Shown here: positions 12,310-22,087 of the stretch, one piece after another
Layout: each line of letters starts with the position of its first letter
Numbering within the stretch: the stretch's first letter is position 1
DNA from: Pseudolabrys taiwanensis
GTDB lineage: Bacteria > Pseudomonadota > Alphaproteobacteria > Rhizobiales > Xanthobacteraceae
Assembly (NCBI RefSeq): GCF_003367395.1
Contig: NZ_CP031417.1
Location: forward strand, 2,046,001-2,110,000
Length of the DNA stretch: 64,000 bases
Direction: 5' to 3'
Position numbers and translations under genes: made by a program
Notes under the pieces: model-generated
Seen by the model: the letters and a program-made list of their open reading frames with translations, nothing else
Database searches by the model: none
What the model was told of the DNA's origin: nothing

Positions 12310-12432
12310 ATTCCCGCGAAAGCGGGAATCCAGCGCCGATTGAGCGTTTTGCAAAGTCTGGGTCCCGTCGCAAGTCGGCTGTAGCCGACTTGCGCACTAT
12401 GACGACAGACATCGGGTAAACTCGATGTCTGT
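12310..12432. repeat. Cluster of three palindromic repeats (REP-like)
   Basis: Between the kinase and glnE 3' ends lie three perfect hairpins: ATTCCCGC/GCGGGAAT (12310-12329, GAAA loop), a 12-bp stem CGCAAGTCGGCT with a 2-nt loop (12369-12394), and a 10-bp stem ACAGACATCG (12405-12432, 8-nt loop). The first matches the common alphaproteobacterial CATTCCCGCGAAAGCGGG intergenic element as I remember it. Since two genes converge here, the cluster may also terminate transcription in both directions, although there is no T run. Confidence 0.85.
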
Positions 12433-12460
12433 GCGCGGGGACGAGCGGAATTCGACGCCG

Positions 12461-15457
12461 TTACGGCGCCTGTCCCAAGATCCGCACGAAGCTCTCGCGC
12501 ACTTTGGCCTGCATGTCGGCGACGGTGACGTCGAGCGTGGCGAAATCCGGCACGCCGGCCGCGCGCGCCAGAAGACGCAACAGCCCCGGGCCCGCCGTCT
12601 TAGGATCGAAGCCGCCCGGCAGGCACAGCCGCAGGATCTGCGTGAGGTCGTGATAGAGCTGCACGGCGGGACGCAGCACTTCCGCGTCTTCGACCGCCAG
12701 CAGCTTCAAAGCCCAGGCCTTGTCGAGCACGCGCGCGGTCGACGTGTCCAGGATGCCCGGCTTGTCGTGCGCATGCACGAGCTGGAGATATTGCGCGATG
12801 AACTCGATGTCGATCAGCCCGCCCGCGACGTATTTGAGGTCCCAGCGCTCGCTGTCGCCCTTTTCCGTGGCGATGGCCGAACGCATCTCCACGACATCGC
12901 CGGCGATCAGCGTCGCATCACGGCGACGGCGCAGGATGCCCTGAATGACGTCCTGGACGCGCGCGGCGAATTCCGGCGGCGCCGACACGACGCGCGCGCG
13001 CGTCAGCGCCATGTGCTCCCAGGTCCAGGCTTCGTTCTCTTGATACTGAGCAAAGCTGCCGACCTGCGTCGCCAACGGTCCCGATTGGCCGGACGGCCGC
13101 AGGCGCATGTCGACCTGGTAGAGCGCGCCGTAACTCGTCTGCGCCGTCAGCGCGTTGATCAAACGCTGCGTCAGCCGCGCGAAATACTGGCCGCCATAGA
13201 GCGAGCGCCCGCCATCCGATTCCGGCTGCGCCGCGTCGAAATCGTAGACCAGGATCAGGTCGAGATCGGACGACGCCGTCATCTCGTAGCCGCCGAGCTT
13301 GCCCATCGCCAGAACGGCGGCTTCTTCGCCGCGAACATGGCCATAGGTGCCGGCGAAATTGTCGGCCACCGCGCGGTGCACGGCGCGGATCACGGCATCG
13401 GCCAGCCGGGCGAACGCTTCGCCGGCCTGACGCGCCGTAACCGTGCCGGAGAGAATCCGCGCGCCGATCAGGAACATGTATTCGAGGCCGAACATGCGGA
13501 TGCGGTCGAGCAGATCTTCGTCGTAGCTGGCCTGCGCCAGTACCGCGTCGAGCCGGCGGCCGAGTTCGTCGGCATCCGGCAGCGCGCCGAAGAAGCTCGG
13601 ATCGACGAACGCATCCATCACCTGCGGATGCCGCGCCAAAATGTCGGCAAGCCGCGGCGCGATGCCGAGCACCAAGGTCGTCAGTTCGATCAGCTCGGGG
13701 TTCTGCCGGAGCAGCGACAGCAAACGTCCCGCGCCATGCAGGTTGGCGAGGAAGTGATCGAACTGCACCAAGGTGGCGTTGGGATTGTCGGTACGGCCGA
13801 TCTGCTCCAACAACACCGGCACGAGCTCGCGCAGGTGATTTTGCGCCACCTCGCCCTTGAGCGCGCGATGTCCGCCGTCGAGCCAATGACGCACGATGTG
13901 CGAGGCCTCGAGCGGCGCGCGGAAGCCGAGCTCCATCAGGCGATCGAGCGTCTTGTGATCGTTGGCCTCGGCCGGGAAGCGCATTTCCGGCCGCTCCGGG
14001 CCGGGCATCTTCTCGAATAGCCGCGCGTAATAGTGCTGCACCTTCGTGAGATGGCCGAGCAGCACTTTCGCGAAGGCATCCCGCCCGTCAAAGCCGAGGA
14101 AACGCGCGAAGCGCTCCATCTCCGCGCGCTCGGCCGGCAGCGTCTGCGTCTGCTCGTCGTTCATCATCTGCAGGCGATGTTCGACGGTGCGCAGGAAAAG
14201 ATAGGCGGCGGACATCGCGTCGCGCGCGGCCTCGTCGATCCAGCGATCCTCACACAGCTTGACGAGGGTCGTCAGCGTATCGCGGTCGCGCAGGCTCGGA
14301 TTGCGCCCACCGGCGATCAGCTGTTGCGTCTGCGCGAAGAACTCGATCTCGCGGATGCCGCCGCGTCCGAGCTTGATGTTGTGACCTTCGACGGCGATCT
14401 CGCCGTGTCCGCGATAGGCATTGATCTGGCGCTTGAGCGCATGCACATCGGCAAGCGCGGCGAAGTCGAGGTACTTGCGCCAGACGAAGGGCGAAAGCTC
14501 GGTCAGGAAGCGCTCGCCGGCCGCGATATCACCGGCGCAGGGCCGCGCCTTGATCATCGCGGCGCGTTCCCAGCTGCGGCCCACGCTCTCGTAGTAGGAC
14601 ATGGCGGCCGCTGTCGACACTGCGATCGGTGTCGAGGACGGATCGGGCCGCAGCCGCAGATCGGTGCGGAAGACGTAGCCGTCGCCGGTGCGCTCCTGCA
14701 GGAGCTTCACCATCCGCTGCGTGATGCGGACGGTCGTCTTGGTCGCGAGATCCGGATCGGGGAATATCGGCGCGGTCTGCTCGAAGAAGACGATGAGGTC
14801 GATATCGCTCGAGTAGTTGAGCTCGAAAGCGCCCATCTTGCCCATGGCGAGCACGATGTAGCCACTGTCGCGCGCCGGTGCCGCGGCATCGGCGGGATTG
14901 ATGCGGCCAGCCTGCGCCGCCTCGCTGAAGGCGAAACTCAACGCCGCTTCGACCGCAGTATCCGCAAGTGCGGTGATCGCCCGGGCGGCGCGCATGATCG
15001 GCCAGACGCCGCCGATGTCCGCCACGGCGATGAGCAGCGCGGCTTCCGCCTTCATGCGCCGCAGTAGCCGCATTGCCTCCGCCTCATCGGCGGTGGCGGC
15101 AACCGCGCGCATCGTCGCGGCGAGAAGATCATCGAAATGGGTATCGGGATCGGCGACCATCAGCCGCAGCAAGCGGGACGGATCGTTGCTCGCCAGTTCC
15201 CACAGAAATGGCGCGCTCTCGGCGAAGCTCTCGATCAGCGTGCGGACGAGCGGAAAGCGCGTAAGAAGAGTGCCGACTTCGCTCGCCGCCGATGGGTTGT
15301 CCGCCAGCCAGCCGTCCACACGGCTGCGGGCGGTAACGGGATCGCTGAGTTCCGGCGCCGCGACGATACGGGCTGCCAACGACAAATTATCGCCGGCCGC
15401 GGAAGCGGCAGCGCGAAAAGGATCGGACGTGACGTGTTGACCACCCGGCGGAGTCAT
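12461..15457 (-). CDS. glnE: Bifunctional glutamine synthetase adenylyltransferase/deadenylase
   Basis: A 998-residue cytoplasmic enzyme that adenylylates glutamine synthetase when nitrogen is plentiful and removes the AMP when it is scarce. Both nucleotidyltransferase modules are present: GKMGAFELNYSSDIDLI (about 206-222, N-terminal deadenylase half) and GKLGGYEMTASSDLDLI (about 719, C-terminal adenylylase half), each with the SSD.D metal aspartates. Length is normal. The ATG overlaps the stop of the upstream histidine kinase gene by ATGA, so translation is coupled. This places nitrogen control downstream of an envelope two-component operon. Confidence 0.96.
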   Translation of the reverse strand: MTPPGGQHVTSDPFRAAASAAGDNLSLAARIVAAPELSDPVTARSRVDGWLADNPSAASEVGTLLTRFPLVRTLIESFAESAPFLWELASNDPSRLLRLMVADPDTHFDDLLAATMRAVAATADEAEAMRLLRRMKAEAALLIAVADIGGVWPIMRAARAITALADTAVEAALSFAFSEAAQAGRINPADAAAPARDSGYIVLAMGKMGAFELNYSSDIDLIVFFEQTAPIFPDPDLATKTTVRITQRMVKLLQERTGDGYVFRTDLRLRPDPSSTPIAVSTAAAMSYYESVGRSWERAAMIKARPCAGDIAAGERFLTELSPFVWRKYLDFAALADVHALKRQINAYRGHGEIAVEGHNIKLGRGGIREIEFFAQTQQLIAGGRNPSLRDRDTLTTLVKLCEDRWIDEAARDAMSAAYLFLRTVEHRLQMMNDEQTQTLPAERAEMERFARFLGFDGRDAFAKVLLGHLTKVQHYYARLFEKMPGPERPEMRFPAEANDHKTLDRLMELGFRAPLEASHIVRHWLDGGHRALKGEVAQNHLRELVPVLLEQIGRTDNPNATLVQFDHFLANLHGAGRLLSLLRQNPELIELTTLVLGIAPRLADILARHPQVMDAFVDPSFFGALPDADELGRRLDAVLAQASYDEDLLDRIRMFGLEYMFLIGARILSGTVTARQAGEAFARLADAVIRAVHRAVADNFAGTYGHVRGEEAAVLAMGKLGGYEMTASSDLDLILVYDFDAAQPESDGGRSLYGGQYFARLTQRLINALTAQTSYGALYQVDMRLRPSGQSGPLATQVGSFAQYQENEAWTWEHMALTRARVVSAPPEFAARVQDVIQGILRRRRDATLIAGDVVEMRSAIATEKGDSERWDLKYVAGGLIDIEFIAQYLQLVHAHDKPGILDTSTARVLDKAWALKLLAVEDAEVLRPAVQLYHDLTQILRLCLPGGFDPKTAGPGLLRLLARAAGVPDFATLDVTVADMQAKVRESFVRILGQAP

Positions 15458-16881
15458 CCTGCACTCTGTACCGGCCCTCCCCGCGGCAGCGCAATGATGC
15501 TCTTCAAACCTGGTTGATTATCTTCAAGGACGAGTTCCCCGCCATGCAGCCGTGCGACGGCCGCCGCGAGGCTCAAGCCGAGCCCCGAGCCCGGCTGCGA
15601 ACGGCTGCACTCCAGCCGGACGAATCGCTCGACGACGCGGCCCCGGTCCGCTTCCGGGATGCCCGGTCCGCGGTCCGCCACCGCCAGCAGCACGCGCTCG
15701 CCCTCCAGGCGCGCACTCACCACGATCTCCGGCGCGACACCCGGCGCGCCCTCCTTCGGCTCGCTGTACTTGATGGCGTTATCGACGAGGTTGGCGAGCG
15801 CCTGGCTCACCAATTCGCGATTGGCCTTCACCGGCGCCGGCGTACCGGCGTCGATCTTCAGCGCAATTCCCTTCTCGTCGGCGAGCGGCTCATAGAGTTC
15901 GCAGACGTCTTGCGCGATTTCAGCGGCATCGAACTCGCTCATGTTGTCGCGCGCCTGGCCCGATTCCGCCCGCGCGATCATCAGCAGCGCATTGAAGGTC
16001 GCGATCAGATCGTCCGACTCCTCGATGATCGTCTCGAGCGCGGAACGATACTCGGTCTCGCTGCCGGATGTGCGCAGCGCCTGTTCGGCACGGTTGCGCA
16101 AGCGTGTCAGCGGCGTCTTCAAGTCGTGCGCGATGTTATCGGACACTTCCTTGAGGCCGTTCATCAAGGCTTCGATACGCTCGAGCATCTCGTTGAGGTT
16201 CTCGGCCAGGCGATCGATTTCGTCGCCCGAACCCGCGACCGGCAGCCGCTCGCCGAGATCGCCGGCCATGATCGTGCGCGTGGTCTCGGTCATCGCGTCG
16301 ACGCGGCGCAGGACGCGGCGCGTCACGAACAGACCGCCGGCCAGGCCCAGCACCACGACGATCAACACCGACCAGCGCCCTGCCGACAGCACGATCGTGT
16401 ACAGCCGCTCGCGCTCTTCGAGGTCGCGGCCGACCAGCAGCCGGAACCCGCCCGGCAACTGGAAGACGCGCACCAATGCATGATGTTCGTGATCGCCGCG
16501 CTCGCTCGCCTCCGACTCATCGAGGCGGCGATAGCTGGTCTCGATCCAACCTGTATTGTCGAGCGTGCCGGGCGGCAACGAGGTCACGTTGCCGGCGAGC
16601 GACTCGCCCTGATAGGTCGTCACGAGATAGAGGCTCGAACCCGGCCGGCGCGCGCGCGCATCCACGACGATCACCAGCCGCCGGATGCCGCCGAGCCGGT
16701 ATTGCTCGGACAGGCCGGTGATTTCGGCGTTGACGGTATCGGTGATCTGCTCGGTGATCAGACGGCGGGTGTTGAGCGCGAAATAGCCGAGCAGGAAGGC
16801 CGCGAACAAGGCGAACACGGTCAGATAGACCAGCGTCAGCTTGAACGTGGTGGTGCGAAAAAGCTTACCGAGCGCCGTCAC
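15454..16881 (-). CDS. Sensor histidine kinase (EnvZ type) paired with the upstream OmpR-type regulator
   Basis: A 475-residue membrane kinase: TM1 near 14-34, a periplasmic region of about 130 residues, TM2 near 170-190, HAMP (about 190-240), HisKA with DNIAHDLKTPLTRLRNR (His near 250) and HATPase ending SGLGLSLAAAVARLHGG. It starts at a GTG that overlaps the last 17 bp of the response regulator gene. Its stop overlaps the glnE start. The stimulus is unknown. Gene order with degP upstream suggests envelope sensing, but that is only context. Confidence 0.9.
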   Translation of the reverse strand: MTALGKLFRTTTFKLTLVYLTVFALFAAFLLGYFALNTRRLITEQITDTVNAEITGLSEQYRLGGIRRLVIVVDARARRPGSSLYLVTTYQGESLAGNVTSLPPGTLDNTGWIETSYRRLDESEASERGDHEHHALVRVFQLPGGFRLLVGRDLEERERLYTIVLSAGRWSVLIVVVLGLAGGLFVTRRVLRRVDAMTETTRTIMAGDLGERLPVAGSGDEIDRLAENLNEMLERIEALMNGLKEVSDNIAHDLKTPLTRLRNRAEQALRTSGSETEYRSALETIIEESDDLIATFNALLMIARAESGQARDNMSEFDAAEIAQDVCELYEPLADEKGIALKIDAGTPAPVKANRELVSQALANLVDNAIKYSEPKEGAPGVAPEIVVSARLEGERVLLAVADRGPGIPEADRGRVVERFVRLECSRSQPGSGLGLSLAAAVARLHGGELVLEDNQPGLKSIIALPRGGPVQSAG

Positions 16882-17545
16882 GGATCATGTATCCCGCGCC
16901 GCGGACCGTGTGCAGGAGCGGCTGGGAGAAATTCTTATCGATTTTCGAGCGCAAGCGCGAGATATGCACGTCGATGACGTTGGTCTGCGGGTCGAAATGG
17001 TAGTCCCACACGTTCTCGAGCAGCATGGTGCGCGTCACCACCTGCCCCGCGTGCTGCATCAAATACTCAAGTAAACGGAATTCACGCGGCTGCAGGACGA
17101 TCTCCTCCTCGCCGCGCCGCACCTGGTGCGACAGCCGGTCGAGCTCGAGGTCGGCAACGCGCAGCACGGTCTCCTCGCTGCGGGCGCCGCGACGGCGCGC
17201 CAATACCTCGACCCGTGCCAGCAGCTCGGAGAAGGAATAGGGCTTGGGCAGGTAGTCGTCGCCGCCGGCGCGCAGGCCTTTGACGCGGTCGTCGACCTGG
17301 CCGAGCGCCGACAGGATCAGCGCCGGGGTTTCGATGTTCTTGCCGCGCAGCGTGCCGATGACCGACAGACCGTCGCGCTTGGGCAGCATCCGGTCGACGA
17401 TGAGGACGTCGTACTGGCCGTCGAGCGCCATGGCGAGCCCGTCCTCGCCGTCGTAGGCGGCATCGGCCACGTGGCCGACCTCGCGGAAGGCCTTGACGAG
17501 ATAATCGGCGGCGTCGCGATCGTCCTCGATGATCAGCAGGCGCAT
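16865..17545 (-). CDS. OmpR-family response regulator
   Basis: A 226-residue winged-helix response regulator. The receiver domain has the acidic pair (IEDD), phospho-acceptor D51 in DVLIVDRMLPKRDG and the conserved lysine in YLPKPYSFSELLARV. The C-terminal OmpR-type DNA-binding domain ends ISRLRSKIDKN...VRGAGYMI. I took ATG 17545 (MRLLIIEDDRD), the usual first residues of such regulators; an in-frame ATG at 17620 would only add a non-conserved leader. It forms an operon with its kinase, overlapping by 17 bp. Confidence 0.93.
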   Translation of the reverse strand: MRLLIIEDDRDAADYLVKAFREVGHVADAAYDGEDGLAMALDGQYDVLIVDRMLPKRDGLSVIGTLRGKNIETPALILSALGQVDDRVKGLRAGGDDYLPKPYSFSELLARVEVLARRRGARSEETVLRVADLELDRLSHQVRRGEEEIVLQPREFRLLEYLMQHAGQVVTRTMLLENVWDYHFDPQTNVIDVHISRLRSKIDKNFSQPLLHTVRGAGYMIRDGAR

Positions 17546-17734
17546 GGTGACCCGGTCCGGTTGCGCCTCGGCGCCTACGCCGAAAGCACGATGCCCTTGA
17601 ATATCTGCAGCACTGGGCATGGGTTACACCATTTCTCGCTAAATCAAAGGCGCGTCAAATCGCCCGGCTTTTTCCGCCCCCAGATTTTCGAAATAGCCGC
17701 GACGGCCGGTTGAGTGCTCCCCTTTGTCGTACGC

Positions 17735-17916
17735 GAGGGGGTGGCGGGCGGGCCCGCCACCCCCTCAACGACCCCACCCCGACGGGGGCGACGGATGCCG
17801 GGGTTGGAGTTCGGTCGGAAAACGCCGGCCCGAGGGCCTACACTTCCCGAATTTGCCGGGACGGGCCGAAGCCCGTCCCGTTGAGGGCGATCACCGGCGG
17901 GGGCGACGGATGCCGG
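17735..17916. repeat. Intergenic hairpins and 19-bp direct repeat between degP and the response regulator
   Basis: The 394-bp gap 17546-17939 has no convincing gene. It carries a perfect 15-bp stem with a 2-nt loop (17735-17749/17752-17766, starting GAGGGGGTGGCGGGC), a perfect 10-bp stem with a CGAA loop (17857-17866/17871-17880, CGGGACGGGC), and two exact copies of a 19-bp sequence (CGGGGGCGACGGATGCCGG at 17783-17801 and 17898-17916). The hairpins are probably where degP transcripts end. The direct repeats look like part of a larger repeated intergenic unit. Confidence 0.8.
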
Positions 17917-17939
17917 TGGGACGTCCCCAAAGCTCTTGA

Positions 17940-19472
17940 TCAGCCCTGGCCGACCGGCAGCGCGACGAAGCGGGTGTTGTCGCCGGACTTCACACGCATC
18001 AGCACGCTGCGCTTGCCGCTGGCGCGGACGTCGGCAATCACCTTGCGCACGTCGCCAGGCGAAGCGACCGACTTGCCGGCCACTTCGAGAATGACGTCGC
18101 CGGTCGAGAAGCCGCGGTCGGCGGCCACGCCCGAGGAGTCGACGCCGGTGACCACCACGCCCTGGCTGCCCGCGCCGGCCACGCCGCTGGCCGGGGCCAG
18201 CGTGAGGCCGAGCTTGCCCATTTCGGCCTGGCCCTCGTCGTCGGTGTTGGCCTTGGCCTCGCGCTGGTTCGGCAACTCGCCGAGCGTCAGGCTGACGGTC
18301 TTCTCCGATCCCTTGTGCAGGACGGAGAGCTGCACGTTCGTCTTCGGCGACAGCGAGCCGATCTTCTTGGCGAGATCGCGCGCGTCCTTGACCGGCTGGC
18401 CATTGACGGCGGTGATTACGTCACCGGCTTCGATGCCCGCCTTCTGCGCCGGGCTGTCCTTCTGCGGCTCGGCGACGAGCGCGCCTTCAGGCTTCTTCAG
18501 GCCGAGGCTGTCGGCGATGTCCTGCGTCACCGGCTGGATCTGCACGCCGATCCAACCGCGCGTCACGGAGCCATGGTCTTTGAGTTGCTCGACCACGGTC
18601 TTCACGGTGCTCGCCGGGATCGCGAAGGCGATGCCGACAGAACCGCCGGAGGGGGAGAAGATCGCGGTGTTCACGCCGATGACATTGCCTTCGGTGTCGA
18701 AGGTCGGACCGCCGGAGTTGCCCTTGTTCACGGGCGCGTCGATCTGAATGAAGTCATCGTAAGCGCCGGCGCCGATGTCACGGCCACGCGCCGAGACGAT
18801 ACCGGCGGTCACGGTGCCGCCGAGGCCGAAGGGATTGCCGACCGCCAGCACCCAGTCGCCGATGCGCGGCGTGCCGTCAGCGAGCTTCACATAGGGGAAC
18901 GGGCCACCCTCGACCTTGATCAGCGCGAGGTCGGTGCGCGGATCGGTGCCGATGACCTTGGCCTTGTGGGTCTTGCCGTCGTCGGTGGTGACCTCGACGT
19001 TCTCGGCCTTGTCGACGACGTGGTTGTTGGTCACGGCGTAACCGTCAGCCGAGATGAAGAAACCCGAGCCCTGACCGGTGATGGTCTGGTGGCGGCCACC
19101 GCGACCGCGCGGCATGCCTTCCGGCATGTCCGGCATACCGAAGCGGCGGAAGAACTCGCGCACGCCGGGCGGAATTTCGTTGCTGTTCATCCCGGTGGTC
19201 TGGTCGCCGCCGTCGATCTTGACGCGGACGGACATCACCGCCGGTTTGACCTTCTCGACGATGTCGGCAAAGCCGACCGGCGCCTGCGTCTTACGCGCCT
19301 GCTCGGTCAGGTTCTGCGCATGCGCAGCGGGGTAACCGATCGACAGGTCGAAGTTGGGGGTTGCCACGAATGCCGCCGCGCCGAGCCCGGCGATGGTGGT
19401 GGCGAGAAGAATGGCCTTGCGGGCGGAAAACGCGCGCCGCTTCTGAGGTGCAGAAGTGTCGCTGGGCTGCAT
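17940..19472 (-). CDS. degP: Do-family periplasmic serine protease/chaperone
   Basis: A 510-residue HtrA/Do protease. After a signal/anchor segment (residues about 18-38), the trypsin-like domain shows the complete triad: H151 (TNNHVVD), D181 (RTDLALIK) and S253 (GNSGGP). Two PDZ domains follow (about 300-390 and 420-505). A glycine-rich PRGRGGRH loop precedes the protease core. It degrades misfolded periplasmic proteins. It lies downstream of ccmIEFH with a 154-bp gap and upstream of the two-component pair, an order also known from Bradyrhizobium. Its leader can fold into a stem that covers the Shine-Dalgarno sequence (see 19481-19536). Confidence 0.96.
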   Translation of the reverse strand: MQPSDTSAPQKRRAFSARKAILLATTIAGLGAAAFVATPNFDLSIGYPAAHAQNLTEQARKTQAPVGFADIVEKVKPAVMSVRVKIDGGDQTTGMNSNEIPPGVREFFRRFGMPDMPEGMPRGRGGRHQTITGQGSGFFISADGYAVTNNHVVDKAENVEVTTDDGKTHKAKVIGTDPRTDLALIKVEGGPFPYVKLADGTPRIGDWVLAVGNPFGLGGTVTAGIVSARGRDIGAGAYDDFIQIDAPVNKGNSGGPTFDTEGNVIGVNTAIFSPSGGSVGIAFAIPASTVKTVVEQLKDHGSVTRGWIGVQIQPVTQDIADSLGLKKPEGALVAEPQKDSPAQKAGIEAGDVITAVNGQPVKDARDLAKKIGSLSPKTNVQLSVLHKGSEKTVSLTLGELPNQREAKANTDDEGQAEMGKLGLTLAPASGVAGAGSQGVVVTGVDSSGVAADRGFSTGDVILEVAGKSVASPGDVRKVIADVRASGKRSVLMRVKSGDNTRFVALPVGQG

Positions 19473-19480
19473 GTCGAAAA

Positions 19481-19536
19481 CTCCATCTCCGGATGTTCGT
19501 GAGCGGGATGCGCTCTGTTCGAATCCGAAGATGGAG
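19481..19536 (-). promoter_or_regulatory. degP 5' leader hairpin covering the Shine-Dalgarno sequence
   Basis: On the mRNA-like strand, CTCCATCTTCGGAT (19536-19523) can pair with ATCCGGAGATGGAG (19494-19481) along all 14 positions, one of them a G-U wobble. The 3' arm contains the GGAG ribosome binding site 8 bases before the degP ATG. A small inner stem GAGCG/CGCTC fits in the 28-nt loop. Such occlusion is the layout of RNA thermometers and other translational switches. The folding is read from sequence; the function is inference. Confidence 0.6.
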
Positions 19537-19626
19537 CTTCATGCCTTACAGCGTCCTGTCGGGGGCATTAAAGTTTGGTAAGATAGGCCCGACGGACGCG
19601 CAAAAACCCGCGAAAACCCTACGCAA

Positions 19627-20103
19627 TCAGCGCTCGGGCGCGGCCGGGTCAACCAAAGTCGCAAGCCGCTTTTCTTCGTCGGCGGTCAATGGCGTTGCTT
19701 GCAATGGTACCGCACGGCGGCGGCGCGCCATCAGCACCAGCGCGAATCCCCCGGCCAGCAGCGCCGCCGGCGTCAGTCCCCACAGCAGCAGCGTGTGCCA
19801 CTCGAGTCGCGGCTTCAGCAGCACGAACTCGCCGTACCGCGCGACCAGGAAGTCCAGCACCTGTTGATCGCTGTCGCCGGCCTGCAGCCGCTGACGCACG
19901 AGCAGGCGCAAGTCGCGCGCGAGCGGCGCATCGGAGTCGTCGATCGATTGGTTCTGGCAAACCATGCAGCGCAATTCGCGCGACAGGTCGCGCGCGCGCG
20001 CCTCGAGCGCCGGATCTTTCAGGATCTCGTCCGGCTGCACGGCGAAAGCCGCCGCCGGCACGACAAGCGCAAGCGCGAGAGCGATGGTGGCCAGGCGCCG
20101 CAT
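19627..20103 (-). CDS. ccmH: Cytochrome c maturation protein CcmH/CycL
   Basis: A 158-residue membrane-anchored thiol oxidoreductase that reduces the CXXC of apocytochrome c for heme attachment. A signal peptide (residues 1-21) precedes the signature [11 protein letters not shown] with C46 and C49; one membrane helix lies near 103-122, with a cytoplasmic basic tail RRRR. It starts 4 bp after the ccmF stop. Being last in ccmIEFH, it corresponds to CycL of the Bradyrhizobium cycHJKL cluster. Confidence 0.95.
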   Translation of the reverse strand: MRRLATIALALALVVPAAAFAVQPDEILKDPALEARARDLSRELRCMVCQNQSIDDSDAPLARDLRLLVRQRLQAGDSDQQVLDFLVARYGEFVLLKPRLEWHTLLLWGLTPAALLAGGFALVLMARRRRAVPLQATPLTADEEKRLATLVDPAAPER

Positions 20104-20107
20104 GTCC

Positions 20108-22087
20108 CTACTCCGCCGGCTGCAGCGCGGACTTCGCCGCCGGCTTCGGCGCGCCGATGCGCAAGCGCCGGTCCGACAACGACAGCGCGCCGCCCAGCAT
20201 CATCACGACGGCACCGAGCCAGATCAGCAGCACCAACGGCTTGTGATAAAGCCGGACTGCGACCGAGCCGTCCTCGTTGGTGTCGCCGAGCGACAGATAA
20301 AGCTGGCTTACGCCGCGCGTCATCAGCGCCGCCTCGGTCGTGCTCATCGCGCGCGTGGCGAACGTACGCTTGGCCGGATCCATCGCGCCGATCACGACGC
20401 CGCCGCGGCGCACCGTGAAATGCGCGACCATCTCGCGGAAGTTCGGCCCGTTGCGCTGCCCGACGCCGTCGAAGGTCACGTCGTAACCGGCGAGCGACAC
20501 GTGCTGCGACGGCTTGAGCGAGACGATGCGCTCGCTCGCCCAAGACGTCACGCAAACGATGCCGAGCACCGTCACGCCGACACCGAAATGCGCGACCGCC
20601 GTGCCCCAGGCCGAGCGCGGCAGACCGGCCGCGCGGGCTTTGACGGTCGCGAGCGGCAGCCGGAACAGGCCCGTGCGTTCGGCAAGATCGACCAAGGCCC
20701 CGACCATGACGAAGAACGCCAGGCCGATGCCGAACGGCGCCAGCACGCCGTGCGCGCCATGCGCGACGAAGGTAGCGGCAAGGCCGACCAGCGCCACGCC
20801 GAAGGCGGCCACCAGCCGCTGCGCCGCGCCGTAGACGTCGCCACGCTTCCAGGCGAGCAACGGCCCGAACGGCATGGCGATGAGCAACGGCACGAACAGC
20901 GGCGCGAAGGTCAGGTTGAAGAACGGCGCGCCAACCGAGATTTTCTCACCGGTGAGCGCCTCGAGCGCGAGCGGATAAAGCGTGCCGACGAAGACGGTGA
21001 GGCACGCCGTGGTCAGGAAGAGATTGTTGAAGACCAGCGCGCCTTCGCGCGAAATCGGCGCAAACAGGCCGCCTTGCTTGAGCAGCGGCGCGCGCCAGGC
21101 AAACAAGGTCAGCCCGCCGCCGATGAAGAAAACGAGAATGGCGAGGATGAACACGCCGCGCGAGGGATCGTTGGCAAAGGTGTGCACCGACGTGAGCACG
21201 CCCGAACGCACCAGGAAGGTGCCGATCAGCGACAGCGAGAAGGCGAGGATGGCGAGCAGCAGCGTCCAGATCTTCAGCGCGTTGCGCTTTTCCATCACCA
21301 CCGCGGAGTGCAGCAGCGCGGTGCCGGCGAGCCAGGGCATCAGCGATGCGTTCTCCACCGGATCCCAGAACCAGTAGCCGCCCCAGCCGAGTTCGTAATA
21401 GGCCCAGTACGACCCCATGGCGATGCCGACGGTAAGCGCCATCCACGCGGCAAGCGTCCACGGCCGCACCCAGCGCGCCCAGGCGGCGTCGATGCGGCCT
21501 TCGATCAGCGCCGCGATGGCGAACGAAAAGGCGATCGAGAAGCCGACATAGCCGAGATAGAGCAGCGGCGGATGGATGGCGAGGCCGGGGTCCTGCAGGA
21601 TCGGATTGAGATCGCGGCCCTCGAACGGCGCCTGCGGCAAACGCAGGAACGGGTTCGAGGTGAGCAGGATGAAGAGATAGAACGACGTGGCAATCCAGGA
21701 CTGCACCGCCAGCACCAGCGCCTTCAAGCGCACCGGCAGATTGCCGCCGAACGCCGCAACGCCGGCGCCGAACAGCGACAGGATCAGCACCCACAGCAGC
21801 ATCGAGCCTTCGTGGTTGCCCCACACGCTCGTGAATTTGTAGACGAGCGGCATCATCGAGTGTGAGTTCTCGAAGACGTTCGCCACCGAGAAGTCCGACG
21901 TGACGTAACAGGCGGTCAGCGCGCCGAACGAGACGGCAACGAACACGAACTGCGCCAGTGCGGTCGACGTCGCCAGCCGCATCAGCGTCGCATCGCGATA
22001 GAGCGCGCCGATCAGCGGCACGAAGGCTTGCACCACCGCCAGCGCCAGCGCCAGCACCAGTGCGTAATGGCCGAGTTCGGGGATCAT
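20108..22087 (-). CDS. ccmF: Cytochrome c heme lyase subunit CcmF/CycK
   Basis: A 659-residue polytopic inner-membrane protein, with about 15 hydrophobic helices. The WWD heme-handling domain is visible as [13 protein letters not shown]. CcmF takes heme from holo-CcmE and ligates it to apocytochrome c together with CcmH and CcmI. The ATG overlaps the ccmE stop by ATGA. Length and gene order are typical. Confidence 0.96.
   Translation of the reverse strand: MIPELGHYALVLALALAVVQAFVPLIGALYRDATLMRLATSTALAQFVFVAVSFGALTACYVTSDFSVANVFENSHSMMPLVYKFTSVWGNHEGSMLLWVLILSLFGAGVAAFGGNLPVRLKALVLAVQSWIATSFYLFILLTSNPFLRLPQAPFEGRDLNPILQDPGLAIHPPLLYLGYVGFSIAFSFAIAALIEGRIDAAWARWVRPWTLAAWMALTVGIAMGSYWAYYELGWGGYWFWDPVENASLMPWLAGTALLHSAVVMEKRNALKIWTLLLAILAFSLSLIGTFLVRSGVLTSVHTFANDPSRGVFILAILVFFIGGGLTLFAWRAPLLKQGGLFAPISREGALVFNNLFLTTACLTVFVGTLYPLALEALTGEKISVGAPFFNLTFAPLFVPLLIAMPFGPLLAWKRGDVYGAAQRLVAAFGVALVGLAATFVAHGAHGVLAPFGIGLAFFVMVGALVDLAERTGLFRLPLATVKARAAGLPRSAWGTAVAHFGVGVTVLGIVCVTSWASERIVSLKPSQHVSLAGYDVTFDGVGQRNGPNFREMVAHFTVRRGGVVIGAMDPAKRTFATRAMSTTEAALMTRGVSQLYLSLGDTNEDGSVAVRLYHKPLVLLIWLGAVVMMLGGALSLSDRRLRIGAPKPAAKSALQPAE

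Noticed and set aside
17710..17939. Plus-strand open frame through the degP downstream region
   Set aside because: It consists of the repeat hairpins and the antisense of degP; no ribosome site or protein-like composition.
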